This document shows positions 31,593 to 40,970 of a DNA stretch of 64,000 bases, piece by piece (position 1 is the stretch's first letter; each line of letters opens with the position of its first letter). The stretch comes from Lucinisca nassula. Taxonomy: Eukaryota; Mollusca; Bivalvia; Lucinida; Lucinidae. The position numbers and the translations under genes were made by a program. Below the pieces are notes generated by a model. That model was not told the origin of the DNA. It searched no databases and saw nothing but the letters and a program-made list of their open reading frames with translations. Where the stretch lies: NCBI GenBank assembly GCA_963580285.1, contig CAUZLF010000697.1, positions 1 through 64,000 of the forward strand. The letters run 5' to 3'.

Positions 31593-32895
31593 GATTCCGG
31601 GACGTTTCGCCCCCAAACCATTTCCTCCCCTAGTCGTTTCGCCCCCAAGACGTTTCCTCCCAGGTCGTTTCCTCCCTAGTCGTTTCGCCCCCCTGGTCGT
31701 TTCGTCCCCCTAGTCGTTTCGCCCACTTTTTCCTGTAAAACTAAGTTTCACTTTTATAAGAGGTGAGAAGAGGCAAATATTTAAGAAGCATCATGTCCCT
31801 GTCACGTCAGCTTAAGGATAACTTGTCCTTAGTTACCGGCTGGAACCGGGCCTTAAAAGTGGCAACTCGGAGAGGTGTGACTAGGACTTGTTACACTAAA
31901 ATCATTGAGGCTGTTTACTTCAAAAACATCCACCTTAACCTCATTTTATATAGAGAAAACTGATGTTTACGGGGTGTTCATTATTTTACTTATTTCCGTT
32001 CAAAGTCATAGGCTGTGTGCACTCGTTAGAATCGTCCCAATATAGCGGCTGTAACAAGAGTTCTCAAACCATGTTTGCAATATATAGCTTTACAAGTACT
32101 TTGTCTGGTCTGAAAAAAAATGTTATAACAAAAACAGAGTACAATTAACAAAAAATAATAAGAAAAAATAAAGTAAACACCAACATTAAATTAAAAACAT
32201 GAACGTGTAACTTGAGTGATAAATAAATCAATAAATCAGTCTTATCTGTCCCACATAGGCAATGCTCCCATCGCTCACACAGACACACACACATCACAAG
32301 AAATAGAATGGCGGCGGCCATCTACTTCCTTCTGACATGCGACACACAAAAAAGGACAATATTCTACTTCAGAAGACCTTGATAAACGTATTTGGCGAAT
32401 TCAAAGATGAATGATGCTGGGATCTTTGGGCGAAGCTTATATATTGCTATCGTCGGCGTTTGAAAGATTTTCTACAAAAAATAAAGATGATCCAATTGTG
32501 ACAATTTTACCATTTTCAACCGTTGCTTGCCGACACTGTTAAAGAACCAACCGACCAATTTTAAGACAATTATTTTTTCATAGAGCACGTGTTTTCGCAC
32601 CTCAGCATTAATCTTTGCTGACCGACTCTCTTGACGAACCAACCGACCAATTTAAAACAAAACCTGTAAAGGTGCTTAAGCGATAATTAAAGACATATAA
32701 CCTTGCAAAGAGCACGTGTTTTCACACCTCGTCATTAATCGCATCAATTGCGTGATTAATGTGTCAAATCAAATTAACAATGTGATTGACGGTATTGATC
32801 AAATACAGGTAATACATCATAATTTCATTTAAATTACATGTTCTTCTCTCACTCTTTCTCTCCCTTTGTCTCTGTCACACATGGAGATAATAAAT

Positions 32896-32929
<34 letters not shown>

Positions 32930-33064
32930 AAAAATAGGAAAATATTTTTGGGGCGAAACGACTAGGGTTTGGGGGCGAAACGACTAGGGGCCAAAAAGGG
33001 AGGCGAAACGACTAGGGGGGAAACGACCAGGGGGGAAACGTCTTGGGGGCGAAACGTCTTGTTA
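31593..33064. mobile_element. Unclassified inverted-repeat element, 10-bp TSD
   Basis: The left end is a series of GTCGTTTCGCCCCC / GTCGTTTCCTCCC repeats over about 140 bp. The right end (32941-33060) has the inverted set GGGGCGAAACGACTAGGG. CCTTTTGTTT is duplicated at 31583-31592 and 33065-33074, a deviation from the local body consensus found on both sides. A 9-11 bp TSD fits the Mutator-like group, but no transposase is present. It contains a decayed P2 palindrome (about 31964-32100) and a direct repeat 'aaccaaccgaccaatttt' ... 'agcacgtgttttc' (32540, 32637). Confidence 0.75.
32899..32926. repeat. (AT)n microsatellite
   Basis: Uninterrupted TATATA run within the preceding element. Confidence 0.95.
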
Positions 33065-34286
33065 CCTTTTGTTTTACAAAGGCTTATATAGGGAAAATCT
33101 TGAAAAATCTTCTTCTCTGAAACCGCAAGGCCCAGGACTTTGATATTTAGAATGAAGCTTCATCTAATGGACCTCTACCAAGATTGTTCAAATTATAGCC
33201 CTTGGGCCAAAAATGCCCCCGTCCCGGGGCCCTTTGGTTTTACATAGGCTTATATATGGAAAATCTTTAAAAATCTTCTTCTCTGAAACCGCAAGGCCCA
33301 GGACTTTGATATTTGGTATGAAGCTTTATCTAGTTGACCCCTACCAAGATTGTTCAAATTATAGTGCTGGGGCAAAAAATGCCCCCGCCCCGGGGCCCTT
33401 TGGTATTACATAGGCTTATATAGGGAAAATCTTTAAAAATCTTCTTCTCTGAAACCGCAAGGCCCAAGACTTTGATATTTGGTATGAAGCTTCATCTAGT
33501 GGACCCCTACCAAGATTGTTCAAATTATCAAATTATAGCCCTTTGGCCAAAAATGCCCCTGCTCCGGGGCCTTTTGGTTTTACATAGACTTATATAGGGA
33601 AAATCTTTAAAAATCTTCTTCTCTGAAACCACAAGTCCTAGGTCTTCTACTTTTGGTATGAAGCTTCTTCTAAAGGGCCCCTACCAAGATGATTCAAATT
33701 AAAGTGCTGGGGCCAAAAGTGGCCCCGCCCCGGGGCCCTTTGGTTTTACATAGGCTTATATAGGGATAATCTTTAAAAATCTTCTACTCTGAAACCACAC
33801 AGCCCAGGACTTTGAAATTTTGTATGAAGCTTCATCTAATGGACCTCTACCAAGATTGTTCAAATTATAGCCCTGGGGCCACAAATGCCCCCACCCGGGG
33901 CCCTTTGGTTTTACATAGATTTATATAGCCCCGGGGCCATTCGGTTTTGCATAGGCTTATGTAGGGAATATTTTTAAAAAAAATCTTCTTCTCTGAAACC
34001 GCAAGGCCCAGGTCTTTGATATTTGATGTGTAGCTTCATCTAGTGGACCTTTGCCAAGATTGTTCAAATTATAGCCTTTGTTGAAGCTTCACCTTTAAGA
34101 CCTCCCTCAACATTATGCACATTAAAGCGCTGGGGCCAATAATGGCCCTCTCTGGGGCCCACTTGTTACACTATGGATCAGGTGAGCGATCCAGGGCCAT
34201 CATGGCCCTCTTGTTTCTCGGTAGCTTGAGGGTTTAGAAGAAAAAAAAAATCAATGCAAATGCTGTTTGCTGTTTGTGATTGAAGC

Positions 34287-34517
34287 TTAACCCATTGCAT
34301 GCAGGAAACCCCTAAAGGGGTATGTTGGCAAACAGTGCAGGCCCAGATCAGACGCCGCAGAAAGTGGCGTCTGATCGGGGCCTGCACTATTTGCTTACAG
34401 AATTTTCCATCAGAAATAGAATAAAAATGAAAAAAATAGGCCTGACATTCCTTAAATAACAAATGGACTTGTCCAACGTATAGCAATGGAAGAGTCCACC
34501 AGTATACAATGGGTTAA
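34287..34517 (+). mobile_element. TTAA MITE family 1, complete
   Basis: TTAA|CCCATTGCATGC ... GTATACAATGGG|TTAA. The hairpin core 'caaacagtgcaggcccagatcag' lies at 34331-34395. Confidence 0.9.
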
Positions 34518-34600
34518 CCCTTCAGATTCCAATCACAACAATTGTCGTCTGCTCTGTCATCCGCTATTTACTTTAAAAGTCATTTTTCCAAAAAGTGCAG
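34514..34600 (+). mobile_element. TTAA MITE family 3, left-end fragment
   Basis: TTAACCCTTCAGATTCC, CAATCACAACAATTGTCGTC and AAAAGTCATTTTTCC. It shares its TTAA with the right end of the preceding family-1 MITE. Confidence 0.8.
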
Positions 34601-34711
34601 TTCCAGACTGCTCCTTTAGGTCTGAGGGTAAAGAATGTATGTGGGTAAATTATTTATTCAGCAGGAACTACTGTTTCTTGTCCTATGACACACCATGCAA
34701 CGTAGTGCTTT
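34601..34711. other. Unassigned
   Basis: Decayed remainder of the MITE hairpin ('cagactgctcctttaggtctga') and unassigned sequence before the next head. Confidence 0.4.
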
Positions 34712-35887
34712 TTTTTAGCTCACCTGAGCACGAAGTGCTCAAGGTGAGCTTTTGGGATCAGTCTTTGTCCGTCGTCCGTGCGTGCGTGCGTGCGTCCGTC
34801 CGTCGTCAACTTTTGCTTTAAACAACATCTCCTCCAAAACTGCTGGACAGATTTTGATCTAATTTCACAGGAATGCTCCTTGGGTGATCCTCTACCAAAA
34901 TTGCTCAAACTGTTCCGCTCGGGTGAACAAGATGGCCGCCAGAGCTAAAAATAGAAAATTCTTTAAACGACTTCTCCTGCTTAACAAGTGGATGGATTTT
35001 GAAATTGTTTCACAGGAATGTTCCTTGGATTACCCTCTACCAAAATTGCTCAAACCGTTCAGCTCTGGTGAACAAAATGGCCGCCAGAGCTAAAAATAGA
35101 AAAACCTTTATACAACTTCTTCTCCTTAACCAGTGGATGGATTTTGAAATTATTGCACAGGAAGGTTTCTTGGGTGCCCCTCTACTAAAATTGCTCAAAC
35201 CAACCCGCTCGGGTGAACAAAATGGCCACCAGAGCTAAAAATAGAAAAAGCTTTAAATGACTTCTTCTCCTTAACCAGTGGATGGATTTCGAAATTACTT
35301 GACAGGAATGTTCCTTGGGTGACCCTCTACCAAAATTGCTCAAACCGTTCTGCTCGGGTGAACAAAATGGCCACCAGAGCTAAAAATAGAAAAAGCTTTA
35401 AATGACTTTTTCTCCTTAACTAGTGGATGGATTTTGAAATTACTTCACAGGAATGTTCCTTCGGTGACCCTCTACCAAAATTGCCAAACCAATCCGCTCG
35501 GGTGAACAAAATGGCCGCCAGAGCTAAAAATAGAAAAAGCTTTAAACGACTTTTTCTCCTTAACCAGTGGATGGATTTTAAAATTATTTCACTGGAAGGT
35601 TCCTTGGGGGATCCTCTACCAAAATTGCTCAAACTGTTCAGTTTTAAACCCCATTGGTTTCATTGGGCGGCAGGGCTTGAGATGTCATTTCATCAAAAAT
35701 GACTTTTACTTCTCAAAATGACTTCTACTCCTAAACAGGCAGACTGATTTTGAATTAATATCACAGAAATGGTCTTTGGGTCCAACCAAAATTGCTCAAA
35801 CCCTCCACTCCACCATATATTACCCACAATTCCGTTTGTACAATAGGATCAGGTGAGCGATCCAGGGCCATCATGGCCCTCTTGTTT
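34712..35887 (+). mobile_element. Helentron-like element, complete, 146-bp body
   Basis: Head hairpin AGCTCACCTGAGCAC-GAA-GTGCTCAAGGTGAGCT (34717-34750). Six to seven body units with 'aaaattgctcaaac' and 'gaacaaaatggccgccagag'. A SINE fragment is inserted at 35642-35698. Tail TCAGGTGAGCGATCC, AGGGCCATCATGGCCCT, CTTGTTTT (35850-35887). Confidence 0.9.
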
Positions 35888-36130
35888 TTTTTAAATCTCC
35901 AAAATGGTCACTTTTTCTGTTGAAAATCTGTGATATTTTTCTTATTGATACTGCAAACATAGGTTGTGTGTGCTCATTAGAACCACCTCATTGAGGCAGT
36001 TCTAACAAGTACCCACAACCTATGTCTTGTAGTAGAAATAAGAAAAAATAGTATATACCCGTAAACCCCAGTTTTCTCTATATAAAGTAGGTTTAGTTGG
36101 GCGTTCATTTCACAGACTTGTTCACGTGAT
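35888..36130 (-). repeat. Palindromic element P2, complete, reverse
   Basis: From 'ctccaaaatggtcac' through the core hairpin (35959-36027) to 'cagacttgttcacgtgatg'. It abuts the tail of the preceding element. Confidence 0.85.
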
Positions 36131-36223
36131 GCCCTATGTACTCAATACTATTCCCCTGATGAGTTGTAAACAAACCCGGTTGAGAATAATATTATTTACT
36201 GTTTTCCGTGTGATGTCATTTCT

Positions 36224-36262
36224 CTTTTGTGTGTGTGTGTATATATATATATTTATATATAC
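36224..36262. repeat. (GT)n(AT)n microsatellite
   Basis: GTGTGTGTGTGTATATATATATA followed by TTTATATATAC. Confidence 0.9.
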
Positions 36263-36280
36263 GCACGCTACTGGCCTTGT

Positions 36281-36415
36281 TAACCAGGGATCGCAGGATC
36301 GATCCCCGGCTATTCCAGACTTTCGGATGGGTCTTTAAACCGAGGCCCCATCTCCGTATGATCTTAGCTGTTGGTGGGACGTAAAACTTTAACACTCACT
36401 CACTCATAGTTATAT
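36281..36415 (+). mobile_element. tRNA-SINE, CACTCACTCA-tail family
   Basis: B box GGATCGATCCC, 'cagactttcggatgggtct', 'gctgttggtgggacgtaaaac', CACTCACTCACTC. Same family as 6381-6503. Confidence 0.75.
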
Positions 36416-36636
36416 AGGAAGTCTGATGTAATATTTACATCTGTTTTTCTGAGTGACACATTTAAATTTTATTTGTTTACTATGAAAGATTAAAATTTTG
36501 ATTATCTTTTATGAGATAAACAAAATAAATAATTATGGATTAGGAATCCAAGATGACCTGAATTTTTTATTCTGCCTATTCTAATAAGGAAGAAATATCT
36601 GGGGCTTTATCTAATTTTACTGCCTTATGACATAGT
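36416..36636. other. Unassigned AT-rich sequence
   Basis: No gene or recognisable repeat seen. Confidence 0.35.
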
Positions 36637-36901
36637 TCACCACAACCTCATTATAACATGGTTCATTATAACAGGGTTTTGGATATAACATGGTTTCAAG
36701 ATGGATCCCAAAAATGTGTAAATTATATAGAAAAATGACCATAAATGGTCATTAAATCCCCATAATGTGTAGATTATATTGAAAAATGACCATTTTTCTA
36801 TATAATCTATACATTTTTGTTTGGCTATAACATGGATGTTTAGCTAACACGGTTTCTGCTATGGACCCCAGCAATAGTGTTATATAGAGGTTGTGGTGTA
36901 C
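36637..36901. mobile_element. Palindromic MITE with CACCACAACCTC inverted ends
   Basis: The left end CACCACAACCTCATTATAAC is inverted at the right end (TTATATAGAGGTTGTGGTG). Internal arms 'aaaaatgaccataaatggtcat' and a 'tatataatctatacattttt' match extend the symmetry over about 265 bp. Confidence 0.75.
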
Positions 36902-36924
36902 ATCATATAAAACGGTTATTTTTC

Positions 36925-37090
36925 TGATGAAAATTTATGATATTTGTCTTGCTTATACTCCAACCATGCTTGTTAGAACTGCCTCATTGAGGGGGTTCTA
37001 ATGAACACCCACAACCTGTCATCGTGTCATGGAGCAGAAATAAGAAAGTAGTGTTTACCTCTATATGATGTTGGGTTAGGGGCAAACCTT
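36925..37090 (+). repeat. Palindromic element P2, decayed copy
   Basis: 'cttgttagaactgcctcattg' / 'gggggttctaatgaacaccc' core (36967-37012). Part of the left arm is missing. Confidence 0.75.
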
Positions 37091-37244
37091 AAAATGAAAA
37101 CTCTTCTTGTACTGTTGGTCCAAGTTTATTTAAACTTTATAGGAATGTTGCTTGGGAGGCCCTCTGATAACATAGCTAAAACAGTTCTGCTCCAGTAAAC
37201 AAAACTGCCGCCAGTGATCAAAATAGAGAAAGCTGAAAATGACG
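37091..37244 (+). repeat. Isolated 146-bp body unit
   Basis: 'ataggaatgttgcttggg' and 'gaggccctctgataacatagc' resemble the 34712-35887 body. No head or tail is attached. Confidence 0.6.
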
Positions 37245-37530
37245 ACTCCTCCTCATCACGTGAACAACTCCGTGAAATGAAGACCCTCTAAACCCCACTT
37301 TAAATAGAGAAAACTGGGGTTTACAGGGGTATTCCATATTTTTCTTATTTCTGCTCCAATACATAGGTTGTGGGTACTCGTTAGAACCGCCTCAATGAGG
37401 CGGTTCTAACGAGCACACACAACCTATACTATGAGCATTTATAAGAAAAATATCAAGGATTTTCATCAGAAAAGTAGCCATTTTGGAGATGTGAAAAATG
37501 CACTATGTTGCACGGGTGTGTTATTGTAAT
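37245..37530 (+). repeat. Palindromic element P2, best-preserved copy
   Basis: The core arms (37362-37427) pair almost perfectly: ACTCGTTAGAACCGCCTC-AAT-GAGGCGGTTCTAACGAG. Outer context: 'cacgtgaacaactccgtg' on the left and 'ttttggagatgtgaaaaatg' on the right. Confidence 0.9.
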
Positions 37531-38335
37531 GTTTTTCATTGGAGGCCAACCTTATTTAATTTTTACATGAATGTTGCCTAAGTGACTCTGCTTCATTTTT
37601 GATAACTTTATTGCCCAAAGGCGAGCTATGTTGTCTTTTGACAACTCTTGTTGAATTATTATGACCACCCTAACTTTCACCCTCTCAAGAACTATAAGGG
37701 CTTCATTAATGATACTTGGTACAAGCTAGCATCTAGGAATAGCAGCTTTAATCTGACCTTGTCAGTTTTCTCTATATGATGTGAGGTTAAAGGGGCAAAC
37801 CTGGAAATGATAACTCTTCCTGAATTTTTTGTCCAGTTTTATTTAAACTCCATAGGAATGTTGCTTGGGTGACTCTCTGATAAAATAGCTAAAATACAAA
37901 CACAAGAGTCCATTTCTCAAGAACTATAAGGGCTTCATTAATGATACTTGGTACAAGCTGGCATCTAGGAATTGCAGCTTTAAGCTGACCTTGACCTACA
38001 TTTCATGGTTCACTGGCTTGGTGAATTATTGCGACCGCCCTTACTTTCACCCAAATGTAAGACTCATTTCTGGAAATCTATAAGAGCTTCATTAGTGATA
38101 CTTGGTACAAGCTTGCATCTAGGTGTGACAACTTTTATGCAGGCATCCATGTTCCTTCACAGTGAACAAGATGGCTGCTGTAGCTAAAAATAGAAAACAT
38201 CTTTAAATGATAAGTCCTCCTAAACCATTGGACCATTTCAAGCAAAGTTCATAAGAATATTGCCTGAATGACTCCCTACTTAAATAGCTATAACAGTTTT
38301 GCTTCAATGAACAAGATGGAAGCCAGACTTAGATG
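37531..38335 (+). repeat. Decayed tandem bodies with a CTCTTGTT tail remnant
   Basis: Tail remnant GGCGAGCTATG, TTGTCTTTTGACAA, CTCTTGTT at 37621-37652. 'agggcttcattaatgatacttggtacaagct' then occurs three times (about 37697, 37929, 38083), mixed with 146-bp type units. Confidence 0.6.
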
Positions 38336-38339
38336 TAGG

Positions 38340-38520
38340 AAAATCTTTACTACATTGTATGTGGGAAACCCCTAAAGGGGTACCTAGGCAAACAGTGCAG
38401 GCCCAGATCAGACGCCGAATATGGCATCTGATCAGGGCCTGCACTATTTGCTCACAGGATTTTCTGTCAAAAATGGAATAATAATGAAAATAATAGGCAT
38501 GAAACCCCTTACAGGTGCAT
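38340..38520 (+). mobile_element. TTAA MITE family 1, 3'-truncated
   Basis: 'cattgtatgtgggaaacccctaaaggggta', the hairpin core (38392-38455) and 'gaaaataataggcatgaaacccc', then loss of the right end. Confidence 0.75.
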
Positions 38521-38994
38521 TATTGAGCTACCGGGTCTCAATTTTTTTTCTGGTTTTTATCTTCAATGCATACTCCTTTGTCATGTGTACACTTTTGGAG
38601 CCAAATACAGCTTCAGAACTTTGTGAAAATGGTCGTTTTCATTCGTGTTTACCCTTCGCTCTGAACATGTGTTCGGAATTTCTGTTCTAAAAATAAATCT
38701 GTCACTTTACACATACATGGCGACAGTATCGTCTCTGAGTGTCGTTACTTATGACATGGTATTCAGCATCATATTTTTTCCGATTCAGGCATGGCCTAAG
38801 CAAACAAGGCCAAAACTGAACGTCGCATAACATCATATATGGGGATTCTATTTTTGTCACGAACTAAAAATAGATCTAACTAGACCTAGTTAGGGAATCC
38901 CTCTCAAACTCGTATACCTGTCATCATAATTGTTCGCATTTTTGCATAAAATGCATTCATTTGTATTGTTTTAAAGAAAAATACCGGCTATAAT
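38521..38994. other. Unassigned; no supported gene
   Basis: The 89- and 61-codon frames here lack exon signals and begin in repeat sequence. I see no known element. Confidence 0.4.
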
Positions 38995-40970
38995 GTTTTT
39001 AGGTCACCTGTCACATAGTGACAAGGTGAGCTTTTGGGATCACTTTTTGTCCGTCGTCCGTGCGTGCGTGCGTGCATGCATGCTTGCGTGCGTCTGTAAA
39101 CTTTTTCTTCAAACAACATCTTCTCCTAAACCACTGATCAGATTTTGACCAAACTTCACAGGAATGATCCTTAGGTGGTCCCCTTTCAAAGTTGTTCGAA
39201 TGGTTCCGGTCCGTTGCACATATAGGTCACAGGAGCCAAAAATAGATTTTTTTCATCGAAAACTTAAAAAATCTTCTCTGAAACCGTAAAGCCCAGGACA
39301 TTGATATTTGGTATGAAGCTTCATCTAGTGGACCCCTCCCAAAATTGTTCAAATTATTGTGCTTGGGCGGAAAATGCCCCCGCATCGGGGCCCTTTGGTT
39401 TTACATGGGCTTATATAGGGAAAATCTTTAAAAATCTTCTTCTCTGAAACCGCAAGGCCCATGTCTTTGATATTTGGTATGAAGCTTCATCTAGTGGACC
39501 CCTACCAAGATTGTTCAAATTATAGTGCTGGAGCTAAAAATGCCCCCGCCCCGGGGCCATTTGGTTTTACATGGGCTTATATATGGAAAATCTTTAAAAA
39601 TCTTCTTCTCTGAAACCGCAAGGCCCAGGTCTTTGATATTTGGTATGAAGCTTCATCTAGTGGGCCCCTACCAAGATTGTTCAAATTATTATGCTGCGGC
39701 CGAAAATGCTCCCGCACCAGGGCCCTTAGGTTTTACATGGGCTAATATAGGGAGAAGCTTTAAAAATCTTCTTCTCTGAAACCGCAAGGCCCAGGTCTTT
39801 GATATTTGGTATGGAGCTTCATCTAGTAGACCCCTACCAGGATTGTTCAAATTATAGTGCTGGAGCTAAAAATGCCCCGACACCGGGGCCCTTTGGTTTT
39901 ACATGGGCTTATATAGGGAAAATCTTTAAAAATCTTCTTCTCTGAAACCGCAAGGCCCAGGTCTTTGATAATTGGTATGAAGCTTCATCTAGTGGACCCC
40001 TACCAAGATTGTTCAAATTATAGTGCTGGGGCCAAAAATGCCCCCGCCCGGGGGCCCTTTTGTTTTACATGGGCTTATATAGGGAAAATCTATAAAATCT
40101 TCTTCTCTGAAACTGCAAGGCCCAGGTCTTTGCTATTTGGTATGAAACTTCATCTAGTGGGTCCCTACCAAGATTGTTCAAATTATAGTGCTGGGGCCAA
40201 AAATGCCCCCGCCCCAGGGCCCTTTGGTTTTACATGGGCTTATATAGGGAAAATCTTTAAAGATCTTCTTTTCTGAAACTGCAAGGCCCATGTCTTTGAT
40301 ATTTGATATGAAGCTTCATCTTGTGGACCTCTATCAAGATTGTTCAAATTATAGCCCTGGGGCCAAAAATGCCCCGGCTCCGGGGCCCTTTTGATTTACA
40401 TAGACTTAACTAGGGAAAATCTTGAAAAATCTTCTTCTCTGAAACCACAAGGCTTAGGTCTTTGACATTTGTTATGAAGCTTCAGCTAGTGGACCTCTAC
40501 CAAGATTGTTCAAATTATAGCCCTGAGACCAAAAATGCCCCTGCCATGTGACCCTTTGGTTTTACATAGACTTATAGGGAAAATCTATAAAATCTTCTTC
40601 TCTGAAACCACAAGGCTTAGGTCTTTTATATTTGTTATGAAGCTTCAGCTAGTGAACCTCTACCAAGATTGTTCAAATTATAGCCCTGGGGCCAAAAATG
40701 CCCCCGCTCCGGGGCCCTTTGGTTTTACATAGACTTATTTAGGGAAAATCTTGTTTTACATAGACTTCTTTATGCAGGGTAAACCTTTAAAATCTTCTTC
40801 TCTGAAACCACAAAGCCCAGGTCTTTCATATTCGATATGAAGCTTCATCGTGTGGACCTCTACCAAGATTGTTCAAATTATAGCCCTGGGGCCAAAATTG
40901 ACCCCGCCCGGGGCCCACTTATTATACATTGGATCAGGTGAGCGAACAAGGACCCTCTGGGCCCTCTTGT
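38995..40970 (+). mobile_element. Helentron-like element, complete, 157-bp body
   Basis: Head TTTTTAGGTCACCTGTCAC ... GTGACAAGGTGAGCT and a GTGC/GCAT run. About 11 body units of the 'caaggcccaggtctttgata' type. Tail CAGGTGAGCGAACAAGG, ACCCTCTGGGCCC, TCTTGTT. The next head starts immediately. Confidence 0.85.

Larger units (their letters stand above)
30555..34215 (+). mobile_element. Helentron-like element, complete, 157-bp body, split by an insertion
   Basis: Head TTTTTAGCTCACCGTCACG ... GATGAGGTGAGCTTTTG with a GTCC/GTGC run. Body units of about 155-165 bp ('gaaaccacaaggcccagg' ... 'ccaagattgttcaaattata' ... 'ggggccctttggttttacat'). Tail CAGGTGAGCGATCC, AGGGCCATCATGGCCCT, CTTGTTT. The element at 31593-33064 interrupts one body unit. 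Confidence 0.85.
28739..34236. mobile_element. TTAA MITE family 3, split twice by Helentron-like elements
   Basis: The pieces 28739-28805, 30433-30554 and 34216-34236 join to a reverse homologue of the intact family-3 copy at 60922-61168: TTAACCCATAACATGCC, GTCGTCTGC, the hairpin core, GCAGACGACATCTTCAGAT, CTCGGTAGCTTGAGGG. Two elements sit at its two T-runs. Confidence 0.85.

Noticed and set aside
30558..31713. Several 60-115 codon frames on both strands at 30.5-31.7 kb
   Set aside because: They repeat the peptide of the 157-bp body (for example SNYSAG or NNLGRGP) and occur in every array of that body.
38421..38690. Membrane-protein-like 89-codon frame
   Set aside because: It starts in the MITE hairpin and its hydrophobic part comes from T-rich sequence; there are no exon signals.
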